58,697 nt of DNA from JBCCEJ01 sp039030335 (GTDB lineage: Bacteria; Pseudomonadota; Gammaproteobacteria; HK1). Below are positions 1 to 7,996 of this stretch, one piece after another. The stretch lies in the NCBI GenBank assembly GCA_039030335.1, contig JBCCEJ010000034.1:1-58697 (forward strand), written 5' to 3'. The position numbers and the translations under genes were made by a program. Each line of letters begins with the position of its first letter. Positions within the stretch are counted from its first letter, which is position 1. Below the pieces are notes generated by a model, which saw only the letters and a list, made by a program, of their open reading frames with translations, searched no databases and was not told the DNA's origin.

Positions 1-337
1 CGCGACGATCCGCCGGAGCGACAAGCGGAACGGTGCAAGAGGACGATGCTGATCAGCGTCCAAAGGAGCAAAGAAACAGTTGCACCGGCCGTACTTTCGC
101 GGTTGTTTGTTACGGCACGATTCCGTTTCTGGGATGCCTGGGCATTGGATCGCAGTTGGTACATATTGGTCAGCGCGCCGATACTACTTTGCCTCATCGC
201 GGGCGTCATCGTGCGGTTTACGGCGATCGACTACCGCAACAAGTCGCTGGATTACCTGAGGCAACAGCGTTTCAATGCGCGCGTCGGCCGTTCGCGCCCT
301 CCTGACTGTGGGCGCCCGTCGATAGACGCGGCTATAT
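1..337. other. Window edge without a confident gene
   Basis: No confident gene. A plus-strand frame is open from the window edge; it has an ATG at 46 preceded by AGAGG and encodes one hydrophobic segment (about 150-215) ending in IVRFTAIDYRNKSLDYLRQQ. The frame stays open to 489 and so runs about 150 bases into the oppositely oriented methyltransferase gene, where its translation looks like antisense (Pro, Arg, Ser, Cys rich). It could be the end of a small membrane protein whose real stop was lost, or chance. Confidence 0.2.
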
Positions 338-943
338 TCAGGCACTGTCGGCCGGTATCGCTCCCAGTTTGGGGAAGAACCTTCCCGTACGGGCCATGTA
401 CGGCGCGTATTCCGGATAGCTCGAGTAGAGTTCCCGTTCCTCAGTACTGGCCGACCGGTTGTAGTACACGAACAGCACTACGGTGTTGATCAACAGCCAG
501 AGCGATCCGCTCGCAACGAACAGCGCTGCCAGTAACAGGATGTTCGCCGTATAGATGGGATGGCGGATACGCCCATAGAGGCCGTTTTGCACTACTGCGG
601 ATGGCAGGTACGCGTCGAAACATGGGCTGTAGTTCTGCCCGAGCGCGCGTTTTGCCGACACGAACATCCATGTCGTACCCGCGCAAGCTGTCAGCCCCAC
701 AACGGTCAGAAGCGCACTCGTATGCATCTTCAGCAGCCAGGGATGGTGACTCCAGAACGAAGCGATACCCGCGGCGATGGAAGTGATTTGCAGATATCGG
801 TAGACGAACCGGAAATGCCGGATGGAGCCCGCGTGTGTCTTGTCCTCGGCGTAAGTCTCACCTCTGTGGTTGTAGTTGCGAGCGGAGATTATGGCAATCG
901 CCACCACCGTGAGGGATGCTGCACTCGATAGCCAAACGTTCAT
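338..943 (-). CDS. ICMT/PEMT-family integral membrane methyltransferase
   Basis: 201-residue membrane protein of the isoprenylcysteine carboxyl methyltransferase / phospholipid methyltransferase superfamily, which uses S-adenosylmethionine at the membrane. Visible: hydrophobic segments at about 4-20, 51-66, 75-97 and 131-160; the cofactor-binding signature GLYGRIRHPIYTANILL at 121-137; and the C-terminal EERELYSSYPEYAPYMARTG block (168-187) that closes the SAM site in ICMT-type enzymes. The start is ATG 943, with GAGGG six bases upstream; a longer frame exists but its extra N-terminus is Arg-rich and unlike the family. It lies 17 bases after the unknown gene at 961-1452 and probably shares its mRNA. 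The substrate cannot be read from sequence. The nearby AtuA and acyl-CoA dehydrogenase genes suggest an isoprenoid or fatty acid, which is inference. Confidence 0.8.
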   Translation of the reverse strand: MNVWLSSAASLTVVAIAIISARNYNHRGETYAEDKTHAGSIRHFRFVYRYLQITSIAAGIASFWSHHPWLLKMHTSALLTVVGLTACAGTTWMFVSAKRALGQNYSPCFDAYLPSAVVQNGLYGRIRHPIYTANILLLAALFVASGSLWLLINTVVLFVYYNRSASTEERELYSSYPEYAPYMARTGRFFPKLGAIPADSA

Positions 944-960
944 GACGATCCCTCGCCTCT

Positions 961-1452
961 TCAGAGAACGTACAACGGCGACTCGCCGCTGATATAGACG
1001 CATTCGTTGACGTCTGAGTGGGTCTTCAGGTGATAGCGCTTCGGAGCAAGTTCGTCGAAAGCGTCGAAGTAGACGCGGTGCACCAGGTCGGTTTCGTTGC
1101 GAATCATGCGCGGCATCTCGACGTTGACCACGGTTGGCCAGATCTTGAGGACCTCCGGACCGGACGGGTCGTAACCGAGCCCCAGTCGGTTGCATGCGTA
1201 GACGTAGATGATCTTCTGATAGTGGGCCACTGCGCTCAGAAAGATCAGATGGCTAGGACTCTTCAACATCGAACTCTTGTAGCTGCGGTCGAAATGCGCC
1301 TCGATGTAGTCATCCGCGATGCGGTACTCGCGAATATGCAGGGTCTCGGTCACCGGGCGGTCCGGCATGACGTTGAACTGCATGATGTTGTCGACACGCT
1401 CGTTGATAGTCGTATGAAACGTTGGTTCAGTGACCGGATGCGGAACGGCCAT
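961..1452 (-). CDS. Conserved-looking protein of unknown function
   Basis: 163 residues with no family I can name. The start is well supported: ATG 1452 preceded by AAGGAGA at good spacing. No signal peptide or membrane segment. The middle contains LIFLSAVAHYQKIIYVYACN and a balanced mix of charged and aromatic residues typical of a folded enzyme of about 16 kDa; a hot-dog-like or cupin-like small fold is possible but unproven. It sits between DUF4387 and the ICMT-like methyltransferase on the same strand, 17 bases before the latter, so the two are probably cotranscribed and may act on the same small molecule. Confidence 0.65.
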   Translation of the reverse strand: MAVPHPVTEPTFHTTINERVDNIMQFNVMPDRPVTETLHIREYRIADDYIEAHFDRSYKSSMLKSPSHLIFLSAVAHYQKIIYVYACNRLGLGYDPSGPEVLKIWPTVVNVEMPRMIRNETDLVHRVYFDAFDELAPKRYHLKTHSDVNECVYISGESPLYVL

Positions 1453-1518
1453 GAGGGTCTCCTTCTCTCTAATTTCCTCCGGGCGGAGACGTTAAGGGAG
1501 AGTTTCCTGCCGCGCATC

Positions 1519-1558
1519 GCCTGATCGGTGGCCCCTGTTCGGGCTGCCCTTATCAGGC
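1519..1558. terminator. Nested inverted repeat between DUF4387 and the unknown gene
   Basis: GCCTGAT (1519-1525) pairs perfectly with ATCAGGC (1552-1558), and inside it GCCC (1531-1534) can pair with GGGC (1541-1544). The hairpin lies in the 261-base gap that separates two halves of a same-strand gene cluster. There is no U-run on the minus-strand RNA side, so it may be an mRNA processing or stability element rather than an intrinsic terminator. Confidence 0.35.
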
Positions 1559-1713
1559 ACCCTCAATTGGGTTAGTCCTTTTTGGTGACAGCCAGAGAAC
1601 GACGACGATCGCTCTGCCCGCACGAGTCAGACAGTGAGTCACCGGCCAGGGGGTTGAGGCAAGATAACGCAGCCCGTCGCCGACGGAGTAGTCGCGCTGA
1701 CGGGCATCGCCGG

Positions 1714-2025
1714 TCAGTCTGGGATCTCCAGGTCCAGGAGTGGCCCGTGTTGCTGAGCACCGTAGATGTCGGTATCTCCAAAGTTTCCGGAAGGCACCAG
1801 GCGGGGTATTGTGATCTTGATGGCGTAAGCGACGTCATAAGGGATGATAGAGACTTCGTTTTGCGATACGCCGTAGAGCTTTGCGATAGTTTCCGACGAG
1901 ATCGCACCGCTGTCCCGAACCCGTTCGTAGCTCGCCTCGTCCTCGAACATGACGTCCAGGGTGCAGAGCAAAGCGCCGGCGTTCTTGGAACGCAACACGC
2001 CCGCGAGATCTCTTAAGTACGCCAT
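1714..2025 (-). CDS. DUF4387 protein, AtuA partner
   Basis: 103-residue DUF4387-family protein (MAYLRDLAGVLRSKNAGALL at the start). In many genomes this small domain follows, or is fused to the C-terminus of, AtuA/DUF1446 proteins, and the arrangement here is the split form: the ATG at 2025 begins one base after the AtuA stop, so translation is probably coupled. Biochemical role unknown; the constant pairing with AtuA suggests a subunit of the same enzyme. No signal peptide or membrane segment. Length is normal for the family. Confidence 0.85.
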   Translation of the reverse strand: MAYLRDLAGVLRSKNAGALLCTLDVMFEDEASYERVRDSGAISSETIAKLYGVSQNEVSIIPYDVAYAIKITIPRLVPSGNFGDTDIYGAQQHGPLLDLEIPD

Positions 2026-2026
2026 T

Positions 2027-3394
2027 TCAGAGTTCCTTGAATTCGATCGGGAACGGTTGGAGTGGATCGTCGATCTCCATTACGTGCCAGAGATTGAACT
2101 CATAGGTTTCGCCAACCGAGAGATCCGATGGCGAAAACGGAATGGCCAGATTTCCCGAGATGCACTTGCGTCCGGGAAAGTCTGAATGCAGCAGTGCCAG
2201 TCTGGTTTTGGCCATGACGGCACGGCTGGTCTCTTCGTCATCGGCCATGACTTCCGCGAGGATGCCGATCTCATGCGGTTGCGCATCCTGCACCGGTTCG
2301 CGGCTCGCCATGGTCCCGCTCTGGCCATAGACACGAACGCTCAGCTGGTAATCGTCGGAGGAAATTCCCAGTGACGCCGTGTCCCGGGCCACGCGTTGCC
2401 GGCAACTTTCGACGAAGCTGTCGACAATTGCGATCAGGCCGGGGTCGCGGCTGCCGGCGATGAACGCCATTCGATAGCCGGCGCGACGCACACCTTCCAG
2501 TTTCACCGTGTAACGATTCGACCGTTTGAACTGACTGCCGCTAACCTTGACCGTACGGTGGTCGATCTGTTCGTAGACCGAGTTTTCAGTGATCACGGTA
2601 CCTTCGGGCTCTTCCAGTTGGTACGGACTCGGATTCTCATAAAGCGTATGTGCGGCGATGCTCATGCGCGTGCAGCGGCTGTCAGGATGCGCCGGTACTA
2701 CCTCGAAGTGGTTGCGGTGCAAGACCCCGATCATGCAGTCCTGGCCAGTTTTCGGTACGGCCACCGCGCCGGCGCACTCGATAATCTTCGACAGGTGCCA
2801 GACGAGGCCCGGGTCGAAGTCGTGCATCAACGGAATTGCAGAATAGATAGAGGCGTCGGTCGCACGGCCGGCGATCACAACCTGCGCGCCTTCACGCAGT
2901 GCCTTCTGAAATGGCTCGACACCCATCATCGCAACCACCCGGTGGGTTTCGTCCAGCGTCGCATCCGTAACGTCATCGATCGGCCCGAGCGGTTCGATCT
3001 TGCCGTCACGCATCCGTTGGCGCAGAAAGCTCGTATCCTGATCGGCGTAGATTACGGCCATTTTGAAGTGATAACCCTGCTCGGTGGAGATCTCTTCGAC
3101 AATCTCGCGCACGAGTTCGACCTGCGGTGCACTGCCGCCGCCGCCGGCCGAACCGATAAGCATCGGTATGTTCTTTTCGAGCGCACCTGCGAGCATGATG
3201 CTGATATCCCGTTTCAGGGCTTTGCGGCTGACAAACGGAACGCCGGCGCCGAGATAGTAAGGACCGGGGTCCATCGAACCCGCGTCCGCGGCGATGAAGT
3301 CGAGCGGCAGTTCCATGCCGTGTCTGAAGGCTTCTTCGCCGAATCCGTATCCGAGCAGGCCGGTGGTGGCCATCATGCTGATCGTTTCATTCAT
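2027..3394 (-). CDS. AtuA-like protein (DUF1446)
   Basis: 455-residue member of the acyclic terpene utilisation AtuA / DUF1446 family, first linked to citronellol and geraniol catabolism in Pseudomonas but widespread with uncertain chemistry. Visible family features: N-terminal GLLGYGFGEEAF, AADAGSMDPGPYYLG near residues 35-49, a glycine-rich GSAGGGGSAPQ loop near 81-91, and AGRATDASIYS near 174-184. It is cytoplasmic. It lies between an acyl-CoA dehydrogenase (43 bases upstream) and DUF4387 (one base downstream), which supports a CoA-linked branched-chain or isoprenoid degradation step. True Atu pathway neighbours such as the geranyl-CoA carboxylase subunits are absent from this window, so the actual substrate is open. 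Confidence 0.88.
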   Translation of the reverse strand: MNETISMMATTGLLGYGFGEEAFRHGMELPLDFIAADAGSMDPGPYYLGAGVPFVSRKALKRDISIMLAGALEKNIPMLIGSAGGGGSAPQVELVREIVEEISTEQGYHFKMAVIYADQDTSFLRQRMRDGKIEPLGPIDDVTDATLDETHRVVAMMGVEPFQKALREGAQVVIAGRATDASIYSAIPLMHDFDPGLVWHLSKIIECAGAVAVPKTGQDCMIGVLHRNHFEVVPAHPDSRCTRMSIAAHTLYENPSPYQLEEPEGTVITENSVYEQIDHRTVKVSGSQFKRSNRYTVKLEGVRRAGYRMAFIAGSRDPGLIAIVDSFVESCRQRVARDTASLGISSDDYQLSVRVYGQSGTMASREPVQDAQPHEIGILAEVMADDEETSRAVMAKTRLALLHSDFPGRKCISGNLAIPFSPSDLSVGETYEFNLWHVMEIDDPLQPFPIEFKEL

Positions 3395-3437
3395 ACCATT
3401 CGTCTCCGGACTTCGTTAGCGGCCCGACAAGCACTCG

Positions 3438-4649
3438 TCACACGCGGTCGCGAATAGTGCGTCGGGCAAGCTGCGACATATGTACTTCGTCAGGACCATC
3501 GGCAATCTGGCAGACGCGGCTCAGCGTCCAGATGTGCGGAATAGGTGAGTCTTGTGTAACGCCCATACCCCCGTGCGCCTGCATTGCCCGATCGGCCACG
3601 TCGTGGCACATCTTCGGGGCGACGATCTTGACCATCGATATGTAGTCGCGGGCTTCCTTGGGACCGAACTCATCCATTTTCGCGGCGGCCGCCAATACCA
3701 GCAGCCGGCATTGTTCTATCTCGCACCGGGACCGCGCGATGTCATGCTGGATGCTGGTCTTCTGAGACAGCGCTTCACCGAACGCGGTGCGCGATTCCAC
3801 CCGTTTGCACATCAGCTCGAGGCAACGCTCCGCCATGCCGACGAACATCATCGCGTACTGAAAGCGGCCAGGTCCGAGCCTGCCCTGCGCGATTTCGAAA
3901 CCCCGTCCTTCGCCTAGCAGCAAATTGGCGGCTGGTACACGCACGTTGTCGTACAGAACCTGTGCGTGGCCGCCGGGGGAGTGAAGGTGTCCGAAGACCC
4001 GGACCGGGCGTTCCAGAATGACACCCGGAGTGTCCTTGGGCACCAGGATCATCGAAAACTGCTGATGGCGCGGCGCGTCTGGATTGGACTTGCCCATGAC
4101 GACAAACACCGTGCAGAGCGGGTTGTACGCGTTGGAGGTGAACCACTTACGTCCGTTGATGACGTAGTCGTCTCCGTCCCGTTCGATCGTGGCTTCGAGG
4201 TTGGACGCATCGGATGATGCCACCGCAGGTTCGGTCATCGAGAACGCGGAGCGGATCTCGCCAGCCAACAACGGCTTCAGCCAGGTCTCCTGTTGGTACT
4301 CCGAACCGAACCGCGCCAGCACCTCCATATTGCCGCGATCCGGGGCGCTGCAGTTGAACACTTCCTGCGCCCAAGGCACACGCGCCATACGCTCCATCAC
4401 GGGGGCGAATTCCAGGTTGCTCAGGCCCGGGCTGAATTGGTCGTACTCGCGGCTCAGGAACCAGTTCCAGATACCGGCGTCGCGCGCTTTCGACTTCAGG
4501 TCTTCGAACCATGGCGGATACTGGAACTCGTTGGTAGCTTCATCTACCCAGTTCCAGTATTCCAACTCGTACTGGAATACGTGCTCATCCATGAACTGGT
4601 CCACGGCATCAACCAGTTCTCGTACTTTTTCGCTCGGTTCGAAGCTCAT
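3438..4649 (-). CDS. Acyl-CoA dehydrogenase (ACAD10/11-like)
   Basis: 403-residue FAD-dependent acyl-CoA dehydrogenase that introduces the alpha-beta double bond into an acyl-CoA. The N-terminal helical domain begins MSFEPSEKVRELVDAVDQFM; the beta-barrel region has SAFSMTEPAVASSDASN; the C-terminal helical domain has QAHGGMGVTQDSPIPHIW and the R-QIADGPDEVH segment, typical of the ACAD10/11 branch acting on long or branched chains. ATG 4649 is chosen because it gives the family's normal N-terminus; the same frame is open much further upstream, but that part does not resemble the family. First gene of the minus-strand cluster with AtuA-like and DUF4387. Substrate not determinable here. Confidence 0.92.
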   Translation of the reverse strand: MSFEPSEKVRELVDAVDQFMDEHVFQYELEYWNWVDEATNEFQYPPWFEDLKSKARDAGIWNWFLSREYDQFSPGLSNLEFAPVMERMARVPWAQEVFNCSAPDRGNMEVLARFGSEYQQETWLKPLLAGEIRSAFSMTEPAVASSDASNLEATIERDGDDYVINGRKWFTSNAYNPLCTVFVVMGKSNPDAPRHQQFSMILVPKDTPGVILERPVRVFGHLHSPGGHAQVLYDNVRVPAANLLLGEGRGFEIAQGRLGPGRFQYAMMFVGMAERCLELMCKRVESRTAFGEALSQKTSIQHDIARSRCEIEQCRLLVLAAAAKMDEFGPKEARDYISMVKIVAPKMCHDVADRAMQAHGGMGVTQDSPIPHIWTLSRVCQIADGPDEVHMSQLARRTIRDRV

Positions 4650-4902
4650 GATCTCGGTTTCCGTGCAGGCGCCCGGACGGTCCCGCTGACGGGTCGGTTG
4701 GCCTGGCGCCGCAGGCGGGCTTGTTGCGTTTAGGCAGGTCGACACCCCGAGCATAAGCGTGCCGATTGGTAACAACAACGACCGCGGTGCTGCGGCAGCC
4801 AGATCTGCGCGCTGGATCGGTGGCTCGCACGGGCCTCGGGCTGGTGCTTGACGGCTGCGTGTTAGACTCCGCGCCAGGTCATGCCAGAGCAACCAGTGAC
4901 CC

Positions 4903-5514
4903 ATGTCCGTCCACGGATTCCGATCGTCTTTCGCGCCAGGTCTGTGGCTCTGCGCAATGCTGCTAGTCGCATGGTCCGCGCATGCCCGGGACAAAGACGG
5001 GGCGTTTGCCGTAAAGGGGGTGGGTTCGTTGACCTGCCGCGAGTTCGTGACGCAACACGGGCAGCGTGGCGCCCGCCTTTCGAACTACGTCGGATGGATC
5101 GACGGTTTCATGACCGGCATCAATCAACACACGCCCGAAACATTCGATCTCGCACCATGGCAAGGTGGCAGTCTGCTCGCTTACGCGGTGGCTGGTTACT
5201 GCCGGCGCGCCCCGGAAGAGTCGTTCTACAAGGCGGTGCGTGGGTTGGCGCAAACGCTGTACACCAACCGCTTGACGGACGCTTCGGACGTGCTGGTTGC
5301 CAGCACGGCCGATGCCCAGGTGTTCGTATATGCGACGGTGCTGACTGACGTCAGGTCGGCGTTAATCGAGATGGGGCATCTGGCGCAACCGATCGATGGG
5401 GCATTCGATAACGAAACCGCGGCCGCGCTTCGTCGGTTTCAGCGTTCGAAGGGCTTGCCGGAATCAGGCCTGCCGGACCAGCAGACTCTGGTCGAGATCT
5501 ACCGGCAACCCTGA
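4903..5514 (+). CDS. Exported peptidoglycan-binding-domain protein
   Basis: 203 residues. Residues 1-28 look like a signal peptide (hydrophobic LWLCAMLLVAWSAHA). The middle (about 40-110) contains LTCREFVTQHGQRGARLSNY and YVGWIDGFMTGINQ, with two cysteines, resembling small HdeA/Rap1a-like periplasmic domains. The C-terminus (about 145-200) is a PG_binding_1 three-helix domain with IDGAFDNETAAALRRFQRSK. Probably binds the cell wall in the periplasm; no catalytic domain is visible. Stands alone on the plus strand between two minus-strand genes. Start ATG 4903 has no strong Shine-Dalgarno sequence but gives a clean signal peptide. Confidence 0.75.
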   Translation: MSVHGFRSSFAPGLWLCAMLLVAWSAHARDKDGAFAVKGVGSLTCREFVTQHGQRGARLSNYVGWIDGFMTGINQHTPETFDLAPWQGGSLLAYAVAGYCRRAPEESFYKAVRGLAQTLYTNRLTDASDVLVASTADAQVFVYATVLTDVRSALIEMGHLAQPIDGAFDNETAAALRRFQRSKGLPESGLPDQQTLVEIYRQP

Positions 5515-5650
5515 TCGGCGAGCCTGCGACTCCGGTACATCCGGTTGCAGCGCTCCAAACGCATCTCTCCAGTCTCGCGTTGTTGCCTGACTGGGTCTAA
5601 GCGAAAACTCTCCGGAGGCACGTCATGAGGATCGCCGCACCACGCCAAAT

Positions 5651-7453
5651 TCACGGCTCCGCGCGTCTGTCGTGACCCCCATAGCCCGGGCCTTTGGCTG
5701 GGCCGCGCCGCTGCTGGCGGGCTCTGAAGCGGTGTGGATCGAGCGCCTGCCTGACGCGTGCTGAGAGCGGCGGCAGCCAGCCCATCAGAGCGCTGCAGAC
5801 CTCTGCAGCCGCGAGCGGCGCGGCGGTCGTGCCCATCGAACCGAACCCGGTTGCCATCCAGAGGTTGTCGCTGACTTGCCCGATGATCGGGAGACGGTCA
5901 CTCGTGACCGCACGAGTAGCGCGATACCTGGACAACGGTCGCACGCCAGAATCGAGCAACTGAATGTTCTTCTCGATATTCGCGGCCGTTGCGCGTCCCG
6001 GATCCCATGGTGCGTACTCGTACGTTGCGCCAACTATGCAGGAACGTTCGCCCGGGACGAAGTAGCCATTGCCGACCAATGCGCTGGCGGCGGTGGTCTG
6101 GGGCATCGAGACCCGGTCCAGCTGGCCGTGCACGTGTGCGAGTTCCAGTCCCAAGTCTGGCAGCGTCTCGAGTGCCCCCAGTCCGTTGCAGACGACCATC
6201 GGATGTTCGGGATGTGCACCGGGCAGGTCGCGGCGGACTTCAATTCCGGTGTGGTCCAGCAAAGCCGTCACGAGCGTTGGCAGGTCGATCAGATTTGCGC
6301 ACGGGAACAGTAGCCCCGGGCCAGCGTCGGTCAGGCCGGTGTGCGTTGCGACAGCGCCGCCTTCCAGCAGTGCGAGCCAGTAACCTTCCGGCGGCTCTTC
6401 AGGGATGTACCTGGCCGCGATGCGGCGAAGTTTATTCTCACTGAGATTGGGTCCACAGATCTGCACAACCGGTTGCGGGGTAACACCATTCATCGCCGCT
6501 AGCCGCGCGCCGGCATGATGGTACGCGGCAACCCGGTACTCAGCGGTCGCCGAGCCGTCGGCCAGCAGTCTGGCGTGCATGATCGCGGCCGGAATACGTG
6601 ACGCGCCCGCGGCCGGACCGTCCGGGTCGACGACGGTCACTGCCGCGCCCTGCTGGGCAAGGTCACGGGCTACCAGTGCACCCCCGATTCCGGCGCCCAG
6701 CACGGTAACCGCGACTGGCGCGACACTGGCCCGCCGAGGCCGGGCCTTTTTGAAGACCCCGGCGAGCGACTCTCTTTTGTGGGGGCGCTGGTCGACGCGC
6801 TGCATCTCAAAGCCAACTGCACTCAGCGCGCGGCGGACGCTGCCCGCCGAGGTGAAAGTGCCTACCGTGGTGCCTTCGTGCGCGGTACGGGCAGCCGCTG
6901 CAAACACCTCAGCTGACCACATATCGGGATTGCGGGCCGGCGCAAATCCATCGAGATACCATGCGTCGACGCCTGCAGACTGCCCGGCCGCCAGCTCGGC
7001 GAGACCATCCAGTACGTCGCCGTGAAACACGCTCAAGACGATACGTCCGCCGCAAAACTCACGCCGATGCCAGCCTCGCAGCAGTGGTGGGGCATGATCG
7101 GCCAGCCGGTCGTACAGCGGCAGGCGGGAGTGGTACTGAGCCCGCATGCGCTCCCAGTCACTTTGCGCGAGCGGATGGCCCTCAATGCTGATGAAGTGCA
7201 TATGGGCCGTGGTATCCCGAAGCACCCGTGCTGCGGTGACAACGAAATTGAGCCCGGTACCAAATCCGAGTTCTGCGATCGTAATCCGCCCGTAACGCGT
7301 GCTTAGTTGTGACACACCGCACGGCTCCACGAATACGCGCTCCACTTCGGCTTGCGCATCCGCACTCGCGTAGATATCTCCGAACCGCGGCGCGTAGCAC
7401 TGGGTGTCGCGCCACTCGATTTCAGCCGGCATCAGAAGTTCGGGCGATCGCAT
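5651..7453 (-). CDS. mnmC: Bifunctional tRNA mnm5s2U34 enzyme MnmC
   Basis: 600 residues. MnmC finishes the 5-methylaminomethyl modification of the wobble uridine in several tRNAs: the C-terminal FAD domain removes the carboxymethyl group and the N-terminal domain methylates with SAM. The methyltransferase domain shows IAELGFGTGLNFVV and AWYLDGFAPARNPDMWS; the FAD domain begins with VTVLGAGIGGALVARDLAQQ about halfway. The start ATG 7453 gives the family N-terminus MRSPELLMPAEIEWRDTQCY; earlier in-frame starts add unrelated sequence. Both halves are intact, the usual proteobacterial fused form. Monocistronic, divergent from DUF2277. Confidence 0.95.
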   Translation of the reverse strand: MRSPELLMPAEIEWRDTQCYAPRFGDIYASADAQAEVERVFVEPCGVSQLSTRYGRITIAELGFGTGLNFVVTAARVLRDTTAHMHFISIEGHPLAQSDWERMRAQYHSRLPLYDRLADHAPPLLRGWHRREFCGGRIVLSVFHGDVLDGLAELAAGQSAGVDAWYLDGFAPARNPDMWSAEVFAAAARTAHEGTTVGTFTSAGSVRRALSAVGFEMQRVDQRPHKRESLAGVFKKARPRRASVAPVAVTVLGAGIGGALVARDLAQQGAAVTVVDPDGPAAGASRIPAAIMHARLLADGSATAEYRVAAYHHAGARLAAMNGVTPQPVVQICGPNLSENKLRRIAARYIPEEPPEGYWLALLEGGAVATHTGLTDAGPGLLFPCANLIDLPTLVTALLDHTGIEVRRDLPGAHPEHPMVVCNGLGALETLPDLGLELAHVHGQLDRVSMPQTTAASALVGNGYFVPGERSCIVGATYEYAPWDPGRATAANIEKNIQLLDSGVRPLSRYRATRAVTSDRLPIIGQVSDNLWMATGFGSMGTTAAPLAAAEVCSALMGWLPPLSARVRQALDPHRFRARQQRRGPAKGPGYGGHDRRAEP

Positions 7454-7586
7454 GCTCTGGCTCAGACCGGGCGGGATGTTAGCGTCGGCTGTGGATAAGC
7501 GTAGAGTGGACGACCACCCCGTGTGCTGCAAATGGCTGCGCATCTGGATGCGCTCGCAGTCCACCAGGATTCCGGAGAACAATTTG

Positions 7587-7844
7587 ATGTGCCGCAGTAT
7601 CAAGACCCTTCACAACTACGAACCGCCGGCTTCCAGAGAGGAAATCGAAGCGGCGGCGCTGCAATTCGTGCGTAAGGTCTCGGGCTATCGCAAACCCTCG
7701 GTGGCCAACAAGAAGGCGTTTGACATGGCCGTAGCATCCGTTGCCGACACTGTTGAGAGCCTGCTCGGCGCGCTGGTGACGCGAAGCGAACCGAAGCTTC
7801 GAGAGCCGCGCGGCGCCTCTCCGTCGGCACCGTTGGTACGGTAG
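7587..7844 (+). CDS. DUF2277 family protein
   Basis: 85-residue protein matching DUF2277 throughout: it starts MCRSIKTLHNYEPPASREEI and continues with AALQFVRKVSGYRKPS, followed by a helical stretch with regular VASVADTVESLLGAL. Function unknown; the family is small, soluble and widely conserved in bacteria. Start ATG 7587 follows GGAG by ten bases; upstream codons in the same frame do not resemble the family. The last ~15 residues (after LVTRSEPK) are Pro/Ser/Arg rich and probably disordered. Divergent from mnmC and convergent with the ABC ATPase gene, with a strong hairpin in between. Confidence 0.9.
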   Translation: MCRSIKTLHNYEPPASREEIEAAALQFVRKVSGYRKPSVANKKAFDMAVASVADTVESLLGALVTRSEPKLREPRGASPSAPLVR

Positions 7845-7885
7845 GATTCGTCTGGGGTTGCCGTATCGGCTACGTCGGACGCGCC

Positions 7886-7917
7886 CCCGGTCGCGGTCTG
7901 GGAGGGCCGCGACCGGG
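7886..7917. terminator. Strong hairpin between convergent genes
   Basis: Perfect 11-bp inverted repeat CCCGGTCGCGG (7886-7896) / CCGCGACCGGG (7907-7917) with a ten-base loop; a further GCGC/GCGC pair can extend it after one mismatch. It lies between the stop codons of DUF2277 (plus) and the ABC ATPase gene (minus), so it is well placed as a bidirectional terminator, although it lacks a clear T-run. Confidence 0.55.
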
Positions 7918-7996
7918 TGCGCAACGTCCCGGTCCTGACTGAGTCGATCAGTGGAGGCCGGCCTGGTGGCCGCCGGGTCCTCAATAACGGGCAAGC

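Noticed and set aside
1545..1597. Plus-strand hairpin ACCC/GGGT followed by CTTTTTGG near 1560-1582
   Set aside because: Terminator-like only on the plus strand, where no gene ends; stem of four pairs is too weak.
2396..3457. 353-codon plus-strand ORF opposite the AtuA-like gene
   Set aside because: Exactly antisense to a clear family member; composition is His/Arg/Asp rich with no domain, as expected of GC-rich antisense frames.
5625..5675. 16-codon ORF with GGAGG and ATG after the peptidoglycan-binding gene
   Set aside because: Good RBS but only 16 codons, ends inside the mnmC 3' end and has no leader-peptide features; probably a chance RBS or relic.
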